Below are positions 17,066 through 25,200 of a DNA stretch of 64,000 nt, piece by piece. The notes below the pieces were generated by a model that was not told the origin of the DNA, did no database searches, and worked only from the letters and a program-made list of their open reading frames with translations. The stretch's first letter is position 1, and each line of letters starts with the position of its first letter. This DNA comes from Deltaproteobacteria bacterium (lineage in GTDB: Bacteria; Myxococcota_A; Polyangia; DRWM01; JAAZOP01): contig JACRCZ010000019.1 in the NCBI GenBank assembly GCA_016218765.1, positions 24,370 to 88,369 of the forward strand, in the 5' to 3' direction. Position numbers and translations under genes: made by a program.

Positions 17066-18196
17066 TCACGCGGGCACCGCGCGCAGTCCCTCGAGGATCC
17101 GGTCGACGTGCTCGTCCTCCAGGATCAGCGGCGGCAGCAGCCGGACGACCTGCGGGTCGGCCGCCCCGCCGGCGAGGATGCCGCGGGCGCGCAGGTCGGC
17201 CAGCACGTCCTTCGCGGGCCTCGTCGTGCGCAGACCGAGCAGGAAGCCCGCTCCCTGCACGGCAGTGACGACGCCACCCACGGCCTCCGCGCGCAGGCGC
17301 GCCGACAGCCGGCGCACGCGTTCCAGCAGCCGTTCGGACTCGATGACGTCGACCACCGTCTCCACCAGCGCGACGGCCATCGGCCCGCCGCCGAAGGTGG
17401 TCCCGAGGTCGCCCTTGCCGAGGCACGTCGCGAGGGACTCCCGCAGGAGCAGCGCGCCTGCCGGGAAGCCCCCGGCGAGTCCCTTGGCGGTGGCCAGCAG
17501 GTCCGGCGTGACGCCGCAGGCCTGCGCCGCGAACGGCCAGCCGGTGCGACCCATGCCGCACTGCACCTCGTCGAAGACCAGGACCGCCCCGTGCCGCTCG
17601 GTCGCGCGGCGCGCCGCCTCGAGGAACGACCGCGGCAGCTCCCGCGCACCGGCAAGCCCCTGGACGGGCTCGAGGATCACCGCGGCCGTCCGCGCGTCCA
17701 CGGCGGCCTCGAGCGCTCCGACGTCGCCGAAGGGGACCCACGTCACGGGACACGGCGCCGCGGGGAACCCGTACCATTTCTCGCGGCCGGCGGTGACGGC
17801 GGCCGCACCGGCGGTCCGGCCGTGGAACGCGCCTTCCACCGCCACGACGTTGGGCCGGCCGGTGGCGAGGAAGGCCACGCGCAGCGCGTTCTCGTTCGCC
17901 TCGGCGCCGGAGTTGACGAAGAAGACCTTCGAGAATCCGGGCGGCGCGAAGCCGAGCAGCCGTTCCGCGGCGCGCTCGCGCACCGCGAGCGGCACGACGT
18001 TGCTCTGGAAGAACAGGGTCCGCGCGGCCGTCTCCAGCGCGGCCAGCAGGCGCGGGTGGGCGTAGCCGAGCAGCGCCACGGCATGGCCGCCGTAGGCGTC
18101 GAGGTATCGCACGCCGGCCGCGTCGAACAGCCACGGCCCCTCGCCGCGCACGGGCTCCAGGGGGATCTGGTGGTAGACGTCCAGCAGCGCGGTCAT
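17066..18196 (-). CDS. argD: acetylornithine aminotransferase
   Basis: A 376-residue class III PLP aminotransferase. Visible features: NSGAEANENALR (95-106), GAFHGRTAG (122-130), VLVFDEVQCGMGRTG (205-219) with the PLP-contacting Asp, and the Schiff-base Lys238 in ATAKGLAGG. It converts N-acetylglutamate semialdehyde and glutamate into N-acetylornithine and 2-oxoglutarate. The ATG overlaps the argC stop as TGATG, so the two are translationally coupled. Length is slightly below the ~400-residue norm, with a compact C-terminal domain, but all catalytic parts are present. Confidence 0.93.
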   Translation of the reverse strand: MTALLDVYHQIPLEPVRGEGPWLFDAAGVRYLDAYGGHAVALLGYAHPRLLAALETAARTLFFQSNVVPLAVRERAAERLLGFAPPGFSKVFFVNSGAEANENALRVAFLATGRPNVVAVEGAFHGRTAGAAAVTAGREKWYGFPAAPCPVTWVPFGDVGALEAAVDARTAAVILEPVQGLAGARELPRSFLEAARRATERHGAVLVFDEVQCGMGRTGWPFAAQACGVTPDLLATAKGLAGGFPAGALLLRESLATCLGKGDLGTTFGGGPMAVALVETVVDVIESERLLERVRRLSARLRAEAVGGVVTAVQGAGFLLGLRTTRPAKDVLADLRARGILAGGAADPQVVRLLPPLILEDEHVDRILEGLRAVPA

Positions 18197-19266
18197 CAGA
18201 AGTACCCCAGGCCGGGCAGCCGGAGCCCGGAGTCCTCGGGAAGCCCGAACAGCCGATTCATCCACTGGATCGCCCCGCCCGCGGCGCCCTTGACCAGGTT
18301 GTCCAGCACCGACGCGACGACGAGCGTCCGGCCGCGGGTCGCCAGACCCAGCCGGCAGCGGTTCGTGCCGACGACCTCCGCGAGCCGCGGAGGCGTCTCC
18401 GACACTTCCACGAACGAGCGTTCGCCGTAGAAGCCCCGGTACGCGTCCGCGACGTCGGCCGCGCCGCGGGGTTCCCGGAGGGTCATGCGCAACGTCGCGT
18501 GGATCCCGCGGACGAACGGGCCCGAATGCGGCACGAAGTCCACGTTCGGCTCGACGCCGCCGCACGCCTCCCCCAGCAGGATGCGCATCTCCTCCTCGTG
18601 GCGGTGCGACAGGGGCGAGTAGGCGCAGAGGTTGCTGCGTCGCTCCGGGTGGTGCGTGTTCGCCGCCGGCGTCCGGCCGCTGCCGGAGCTGCCGGTCACG
18701 GCCGAGACGAACACGTCCGGCTCGACCAGGCCGAGCGCGAGCGCCGGGTAGGCGGCGCAGACGACGGCCGTCACGAAGCAGCCGGGTTGCGCGGCGTGGA
18801 CGGGGGTTTCGCCGCGGTCGTGCTCGGGAACGGAGCACCGGAACGCCGCGCACCGGCCGGGCGCCGCATGCGCCGTGCCGTAGATCCGTCCGAACCGTAC
18901 CGGGTCGCGGAAGCGGAAGTCGGCCGAGAGATCGACGGCGTGGGCGTCGGCGCCGGCGGCCTCGGCCTGCGCCAGCAGCCGATCGAGCAGCGCCGCCGTG
19001 GCGCCGTGCGGCGTCGCCGCGAAGATCGCCGCGGGATTGCCCGGCCCGAGGAGCGCCGCGGCCGCCTCGACGGGTGCGAAGCGCCGATCGTCGAGCGCGG
19101 TACCCGCGAGGTGGGGAAACGCCGCCGTCACCGGCTCGCCCTGCCGGGTGGTGGACGCGACGCAGGCGACCGAGAACCGCGGGTGCGGGAGCAGCAGGCG
19201 CAGCAGCTCGCCGGCCACGTAGCCGGTCCCCCCCAGCACGACGGCGGGAATCGGCGGCTCAGGCAT
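18196..19266 (-). CDS. argC: N-acetyl-gamma-glutamyl-phosphate reductase
   Basis: A 356-residue NADPH-dependent reductase. GGTGYVAGELLRLL (12-25) is the nucleotide-binding loop, and QPGCFVTAV places the catalytic Cys at 163. GSSGSGRTP and HRHEEEM are conserved in type 1 ArgC. It reduces the ArgB product to the semialdehyde used by ArgD. Start: ATG at 19266 lies 8 bases inside the upstream P-loop gene; a longer open frame upstream is antisense-type shadow. It belongs to the long arg operon. Confidence 0.93.
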   Translation of the reverse strand: MPEPPIPAVVLGGTGYVAGELLRLLLPHPRFSVACVASTTRQGEPVTAAFPHLAGTALDDRRFAPVEAAAALLGPGNPAAIFAATPHGATAALLDRLLAQAEAAGADAHAVDLSADFRFRDPVRFGRIYGTAHAAPGRCAAFRCSVPEHDRGETPVHAAQPGCFVTAVVCAAYPALALGLVEPDVFVSAVTGSSGSGRTPAANTHHPERRSNLCAYSPLSHRHEEEMRILLGEACGGVEPNVDFVPHSGPFVRGIHATLRMTLREPRGAADVADAYRGFYGERSFVEVSETPPRLAEVVGTNRCRLGLATRGRTLVVASVLDNLVKGAAGGAIQWMNRLFGLPEDSGLRLPGLGYF

Positions 19267-20353
19267 CGGGCACCTCCACGGCTTCCGCGCCGTCGCAGGG
19301 GGGCGCGGCCAGTCCGAGCCGGGAGAGGACGAGGTCGGCGAGGCGCCGCGGGTCGGTCCGGGCGTTGATTCCGGGCACGCCGGTTTCGCGCTCGATGAGC
19401 CGCGTTCCCGCGGCATTGTCGGTGGCCGGCCCGGTCACGACGGTCGTCTCGATCGCGTGGCGCTCGCGGAGCAGGCGGACGCCGCCCCACGAGGCGACGG
19501 GGTCGTTCGCGGCCAGCACCACGGTCGTGAAGCACGCGCGGAGCGGCGCGTCGTCCAGGATCGCGTCCACGCCGTAGAGGCCGAGCAGCCCGTCGCCGAG
19601 CTCGAGGACGATCGCGTCGGGGCGGTCCTTGGCCAGCTCGGTGAGGATCGTCCGGGCGAGGTTCGGGGCGTTGCCCGCGGACGTGGTGACCACGCCGAGG
19701 TCGTTGAAGAAGAGGGTGCGTGCCGCGCCGGAGTCCTCCATGGCCAGGGTGTCGCGCCGGAGGGAGACGCCCGTGGCCTTGGCGGCGTGGACCTTCATGC
19801 CGCGGTGGACGAAGGACTGCAAGAGGGCGCAGGCGGCCTGCGTCTTGCCGGCGTTCATGCAGGAGCCGACGACGGCGACGACCGGCACGCCGGCAGCGTC
19901 GAGGTGCGGCCCCGACGGGATCGCGCCCTGCGTGATGTGCGCGGGGAGCCCCACGCGGGCCCCGAGGTAGGGGAAGTGGAGGACCTGCCCCAGCACCTCG
20001 CAGTCGAACGGCGGACCGAAGTCGGGATTGATGCCGTCGCAGACGCCCAAGACGCCTCCGGTGTTGAGGATGTTGATCTTGTCGCCTGGAGCGACCGTCT
20101 CGGGAAGGTGGCCCGCGTAGCCGAACAGCGCCTTGCGATGGCCGAGCGCGCCGGCGACCACGTCGCCGGACTTCACGCGGGAGAGGCGGCCCGACGGCAG
20201 CTCGAGCTGGTTGTAGGCGGACTTGTCGGTCAGCACCCGGACGACGACCACGCCGCCCTCCACGGCGGGGATGTCGGCGCCCAGGAACAGCTCCCGGGAG
20301 AGCTTGCAGTTCCGGGTGACCGAGCCGATCTTGTCGACGAGGATCCGCTTCAC
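19259..20353 (-). CDS. unassigned P-loop protein embedded in the arginine operon (BioD/DUF1611-like)
   Basis: A 364-residue protein of unknown function. Residues 1-140 are strand-rich, with no family recognised. Residues ~156-364 form a P-loop NTPase domain of the dethiobiotin-synthetase/DUF1611 type: Walker A GSCMNAGKT at 163-171, a strand ending AKATG at 191-195 followed by an Asp-rich switch (MEDSGA), and ELGDGLLGLYG at 251-261 where the family has the Gly-rich loop after the Walker B strand. Start is GTG at 20353, overlapping the argG stop as GTGA; its own stop lies inside argC. It is therefore locked between argG and argC by overlaps on both sides, which argues for a role in arginine synthesis. 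A glutamate N-acyltransferase or an ATP-dependent ligase are possibilities, both inferred. Confidence 0.8.
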   Translation of the reverse strand: MKRILVDKIGSVTRNCKLSRELFLGADIPAVEGGVVVVRVLTDKSAYNQLELPSGRLSRVKSGDVVAGALGHRKALFGYAGHLPETVAPGDKINILNTGGVLGVCDGINPDFGPPFDCEVLGQVLHFPYLGARVGLPAHITQGAIPSGPHLDAAGVPVVAVVGSCMNAGKTQAACALLQSFVHRGMKVHAAKATGVSLRRDTLAMEDSGAARTLFFNDLGVVTTSAGNAPNLARTILTELAKDRPDAIVLELGDGLLGLYGVDAILDDAPLRACFTTVVLAANDPVASWGGVRLLRERHAIETTVVTGPATDNAAGTRLIERETGVPGINARTDPRRLADLVLSRLGLAAPPCDGAEAVEVPDA

Positions 20354-21555
20354 GTCGCGTTCCTTCCGGCCCGCGCCGCGAGCATTCCGGGCAGCGCCAG
20401 GAGCCTCGCGAATCCCCGGGCGTCGGCGGCGCTCCACTCGCCCGCCGCCTCGCCGTAGACCGCCGCCGAGGCGGCCTGGAGCGACCAGGGCGACGCGACG
20501 CCCTCGACGAACGCGGCGCCCGGCCGCAGCAGCAGCCTCGCCGTGCCGGTCACCCGCGATTGAGACGAGCGGACGAGCGCCTCGATGTCCCGGGCCGCGG
20601 GATCGAGGGCCTGCCCCTCGTGCACCAGGTCGCCGTAGATCGCGGCCAGTCCGTCCTTGACCCGCTGCTGCCGGGCGGTGAGCACCAGCTTCTCGAGCTC
20701 GCGGTGCGCGGTGATGAGGAGCGTCGCCGCGGGCGCCTCGAAGGCCACCCTCCCCTTCATCCCCAGGATCGTGTCCCCCAGGTGGATGCCGCGCCCGATG
20801 GCGAAGGCGCCGCCCAGGCGGTTGAGCTGTTCCACCAGCGCTACGGGCTCGAGCGTCTCGCCGTCGAGCGACACCGGGCGGCCGCGCTCGAAGCCGAGCA
20901 CGTGCCGCTCGGGGGCCCGCGGGTGCTCGAACGCGCCCGCGGACCAGACCCAGGCCTCCTCGGGCAGCGGCTCGGCCGTGCCCGAGGTCTCGCGCCCGCC
21001 GATCGTCACGCCCCACAGTCCGGCGTTGACGGAGTACGCCGCGCGAGCGGCGGGCCACGGGAAGCCGCGGCCGGCGAGGTACGCCACCTCGTGGGCGCGC
21101 GTGAAACCCTCGTCGCGCACGGGCGCCAGGACCTCGAGCTCGGGAGCCAGGGTCCGCAGCGCGACTTCGAAGCGCACCTGGTCGTTCCCGGCCGCGGTCG
21201 AGCCGTGGGCCACGGCCCGCGCGCCGATTTCCCGCGCGAGCTCCGCGACGCGGCGGGCCTGGAGGCAGCGCTCGGCGCCGACGCAGATCGGGTACAGGTG
21301 GCCGCGCAGCACGTTGCCCATGACGAGGTAGGCGAGCGTCTCGTCGAAGAACGCGCTCCGGGCGTCCATGGTGACGTGGCGGGCGGCGCCCAGGCGCAGG
21401 GCCCGCGCCTCGAGGCCGGACCGGGCGGCGGCGTCCAGGCCGCCGGTGTCGACCGTGACCGTGACGACTTCGGCGCCGCGATGCTCGACCAGCCACGGAA
21501 CGAGGAAGGACGTGTCGAGGCCGCCCGAGTAGGCGAGCACGACGGTGTCAGGCAT
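20350..21555 (-). CDS. argG: argininosuccinate synthase
   Basis: A 401-residue enzyme joining citrulline and aspartate with ATP. The N-terminal PP-loop AYSGGLDTS (8-16) binds ATP; HGSTAAGNDQVRFE and GMKGRVAFEAPAA are conserved ArgG segments (citrulline/aspartate site and C-terminal arm). Normal length for the family. The ATG at 21555 overlaps the end of argR by 8 bases, and the stop overlaps the GTG of the P-loop gene. First biosynthetic gene after the regulator. Confidence 0.95.
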   Translation of the reverse strand: MPDTVVLAYSGGLDTSFLVPWLVEHRGAEVVTVTVDTGGLDAAARSGLEARALRLGAARHVTMDARSAFFDETLAYLVMGNVLRGHLYPICVGAERCLQARRVAELAREIGARAVAHGSTAAGNDQVRFEVALRTLAPELEVLAPVRDEGFTRAHEVAYLAGRGFPWPAARAAYSVNAGLWGVTIGGRETSGTAEPLPEEAWVWSAGAFEHPRAPERHVLGFERGRPVSLDGETLEPVALVEQLNRLGGAFAIGRGIHLGDTILGMKGRVAFEAPAATLLITAHRELEKLVLTARQQRVKDGLAAIYGDLVHEGQALDPAARDIEALVRSSQSRVTGTARLLLRPGAAFVEGVASPWSLQAASAAVYGEAAGEWSAADARGFARLLALPGMLAARAGRNAT

Positions 21556-22036
21556 GGGTGCGGCCCTCCAGCAGGGGCGCGAGGCGCGCCAGGACGCGAG
21601 CCTGTTGCCGTCGTCCCGCGGTGGCGGCGAAGACGACGTCGTCGCCGGCGAGGGTGCCGACCACCTCGCGCCAGCCGCACTGGTCGATGGCGAGGGCGAC
21701 GAGGGGCGCGCGGCCCGGCGGCGTGCGCAGCACGAGCAGGTTCGGGCCGGCGGGGGTGCAGCGCTGCAGGTAGTGTGCGAGCTCGTCGAGCGCACCGGCG
21801 TCGGGTCCGGCGGCGCCGGGCGCGGGCCCCGTGCCGGCGGGGGCGGGGACGTAGCGCCCGTCGAGCTTCGCGACGCGCAGCTCCGCGAGGTCCCGCGAGA
21901 CGCTCGGTTGCGTGACGCGGCAGCCGCGACGCCGCAGGCGCACGAGCAGCTCCGTCTGGCTGTGGATCGGCTCCGTCCGGAGGATCTCGAGGATGACGCG
22001 GTGTCTTTCCCGCCACTGTCCGGGTCGCGCTCGCAT
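21548..22036 (-). CDS. argR: arginine repressor ArgR
   Basis: A 162-residue transcription factor. The N-terminal winged helix has TQPSVSRDLAEL, the classic ArgR recognition helix containing the Ser-Arg pair. The C-terminal hexamerisation/arginine-binding domain has GTLAGDDVVFAAT, matching the GT(I/L)AGDD signature with the arginine-contacting Asp pair. A Gly/Ala/Pro linker of ~20 residues joins the domains. As first gene of the operon it can set up autoregulation together with the whole arg cluster through the operator proposed at 22085-22122. Confidence 0.93.
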   Translation of the reverse strand: MRARPGQWRERHRVILEILRTEPIHSQTELLVRLRRRGCRVTQPSVSRDLAELRVAKLDGRYVPAPAGTGPAPGAAGPDAGALDELAHYLQRCTPAGPNLLVLRTPPGRAPLVALAIDQCGWREVVGTLAGDDVVFAATAGRRQQARVLARLAPLLEGRTHA

Positions 22037-22084
22037 GTGCCCCTCCGCCGTCCCGCCCGCCGGTCCTTCGCTCCGGCCGGCGGC

Positions 22085-22122
22085 ATGCGCATGGCTTTTA
22101 CATCATGCGCATATCCATGCAA
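22085..22122 (-). promoter_or_regulatory. candidate arg operon promoter and paired ArgR operator
   Basis: The only clearly AT-richer stretch around the operon lies just before argR. The 8-bp palindrome ATGCGCAT occurs twice, at 22085-22092 and 22105-22112, with starts exactly 20 bases apart, close to the ~21-bp centre spacing of paired ARG boxes in known ArgR operators. Reading leftward, TTGCAT (22122-22117) could be a -35 box and TAAAAG (22100-22095) a -10 box, with a 16-bp spacer that contains one palindrome. The motif differs from the E. coli TGAAT/ATTCA half-sites, so the assignment is inferred from position and spacing. Confidence 0.5.
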
Positions 22123-22160
22123 GCCTTTTCTTCGCCGTCCCGGGGCGGGGTCACGGCACC

Positions 22161-22270
22161 CTGGCCACGAGGCTCGCCTCGGCGGTAGGCTGGCGGCCCG
22201 AGGAGGCGACGATGAACCGACGAGCGCGGACGATCCTGGTCGGCCTGGCGGCGTGCGCGGGGTGGCTCGG
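22161..22270 (+). repeat. promoter/RBS/signal-peptide cassette, copy 1
   Basis: A 110-base segment covering the upstream region, ribosome binding site (GAGGAGGCGACG), start codon and first ~20 codons of the metzincin lipoprotein gene. It aligns without gaps to 27387-27496, with about a dozen differences by my own alignment and an identical core of about 35 bases around the start codon. Confidence 0.85.
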
Positions 22271-25200
22271 CGGCGGCTGCGCCGGCGAGCGCGAGGCGGT
22301 GGATCGCGTCCAGCCGTGGGCGCTCGACAAGGAGTTCTTCGTCGGGCCGGACCCGGCCGATCCCGGGGACGATCCCGAGTTCTACATGCGCACGACGGTC
22401 GTCGACGCCGCCGCCGGCGCCGGGTCGGACGGGTTGTTCACCAACTCCGACGCCCAGCCGACGGTGCGGATCCGCTGGGAGATCACCGAGGACCTCCTGC
22501 TGGCGCGGCTGACGTACGAGCTGATCGAGGACTCGGACTACAAGGGCGCCCGCCGCGTGCCCGACGGCCAGATCGTCGCCGCGTTCGGCATCGAGAAGCA
22601 CTTCGACATCGTGCACGAGTACAACCCGACGACGGGCGAGCGGATCAACGTCGTCGCGGAGAACGAGACCGACCGGCCGTGGTACGAGCGCGGGTACTTT
22701 CGGGTGGACTGGTCGCGCAACCTGATCACGGACGCCTACGATCTCGACGCCCTGTCGCAGCTCGGCATCTGGTACGGCGTGGAGTGGGACCCCGTCGCCT
22801 ACGACGTGACCGACCCGCGCAACCCGGACGCCCCCGTCTTCGCCGGCGACCAGGGCTATTTCGACGTGACGCTCAAGGCTCTCGCCGCGCCGCAGCTCAT
22901 CCACGATCCGGAGTGGGGGGACTACCCGGCGTGCTGGGAGTACGGCCGCTGGCCGATGGAGAACTGCAATCCCAGCGAGGTGACGCTGCGCATGTCGTTC
23001 CTGCGGGTGGTCGACCACGACTATGAGCCGGTGGAGTGGGACGGGACGAAGATGGACATGTTCGGCTGGTTCACCTGGGACCGCTTCGGCTACGACCGCC
23101 GCTACGGCGTGGTCGACGACCGCTGGCGCCGCTTCGCCACGATGTGGAACCTCTACGAGCGATCGCACGTCGAGCCGGCGATTGCCTGCAACACGGAGGC
23201 GACCACGCCGGCGGGCGCCGATCCGCACCGCGACGAGGACGCGGACGGGACGGAGGACGAGTGCGCCGCGACGGGCGGCGGGTCGCGCTGCGACGCGGTG
23301 GTGGGCGAGTGCACGGTACCGCTGCGCGAGCGGCGGGTGCGGACGATTCCGTGGTACGTGAACCCGGGGTATCCGGACGAGCTGTTCGACGCGGGCCGCC
23401 GGGCGCTGGACGGGTGGAGCGACGCCGTCCGCGTCGCGATGGTCGCGGGACGGCTGGCGGAGTGCCGGCGCACCGGGGGAAGCGACTGCGAAGCGCAGGC
23501 GGGCTGGCCGACACCGTGGAGCGACGACTTCGTCCCGCCGGTCGGTTCGGCGACGCTCGCCGAGGTGCCGCGGGTGTTCGTGCTCTGTCACAACCCGGTG
23601 GTTGCGGGCGACGACGCGGCCTGCGGCGAGGCGGGTCTGGCGCCGCGCATCGGTGACCTGCGGTACAACCTTCTCAGCCTGATCGACTCGCCGCAGCAGA
23701 TGTCCCCGTGGGGGATCATGATGGACGCGGAGGACCCGCTGACCGGCGAGAAGCTGGCCGGCAGCGCGAACCAGTGGCTGGCGGTGGTCGACCGCGCGGC
23801 CTCACAGCTCGCCGACATCCTGGACCTGCTCAACGGCGTGATTCCGCCGGACGAGTTCCTCGCGGGGGAGAACGTGTCGGACTGGGTCGCGGCGAACGCC
23901 CCGGGCGGACCGCGGACCCGCGGGTCCGCCATGTCGGCCGGGGAGATCGCGTCGCGACGGGGCGCGGTCGACCCGGCGGCGCTGGCGGCGTACTTCGACG
24001 GACCGGCGCGGCCGGAGCGGGACCGGCGGGTGCCGCCGGCGGCGCGGCGCAGGGCCCGGCTGGACGAGCTGCTCGCCTCCGGCCGGCTGGGGCCGGGGAA
24101 CGCGACGTTGTCGGACCGTTTTCGCGCGCTGCGCGGCAGTCCGATGGAGGCGGCGCTGGTGTCGCCCGAGCTGGCGCAGGCGGCGGGCTACGACCCGAGC
24201 GGACCGATCTCGGAGGCGGCGATCGAACGCGCCTCGCCCTTCGGCCGGATGAGCCCGGCCTACCGCCGCGCGCGGGAGCGGGACGGCCGGCTGGCGCGCG
24301 CGAGGCGCCACTCCTGCCGCTTCGAGGAAGCGGAGCCCGACAACCTCCTGGGCATGGCGCAGGTGGCCGAGCGGCTGTTCCCCGCGCCCGATCCGGGCGA
24401 CGCCGAGGCGGTGGGCGCCCACCGGCGGCAGGTGTGGCAGTGGGCGCGCGAGCAGTACGTGATGGGCGTGTTCGCGCACGAGCTGGGACACTCGATGGGC
24501 CTGCGCCACAACTTCGCGGCGAGCTTCGACTCGCTCAACTACGCGCCGCAGTACTGGCAGCTCCGGACGCGCGACGGCGAGGTGACCGACGATTGTCCGG
24601 ACGGGACGACGGACGGCTCGGGCTGCGTGGGTCCGCGGTGGCGCGACCCGCTGGACGACGACGAAATCGAGCAGAACATCGGGCGCTACGCGACCTCGAG
24701 CGTGATGGACTACCCGGGGGACGCGAACCACGACCAGCTCCTGCAGGGGAGCTTCGACAAGGCGGCGGTGCGCTTCGGCTACGGCGGGACGGTCGACGTG
24801 TGGGCGGATCCGGGGGTTTCGGTGACCGGCTCCGGCACGGGGCGGGAGGAGGCGTACCGGCTCACGGCGTTCACGACGTCGGCGGGGCTGTTCGGCGTGT
24901 ACTGGTTCCCGCCGGTGCGGGTGGAGGATCCCTACGAGTTCATCCACTACAGCCGCTACCAGGAGCACTTCCGGCTGATCCGGGACTGCCGGCCGTCGGA
25001 CGATGAGGGCGCGGTGCTGGGAACGGTCTGCGACCGGGCGCCGATGGACGTCGTGGACTACCGCGACATGCGGGACTTCGCGTCCGACCCAGACTACGGG
25101 GTGTTTTCGTGGGCGGTGAACGCGCGGGCGGTCGACGCGCAGGGCCGGGTGCGGCGCGGCTATCTCTTCTCGTCGGACGAGTACGCCGACACGGGCAACG

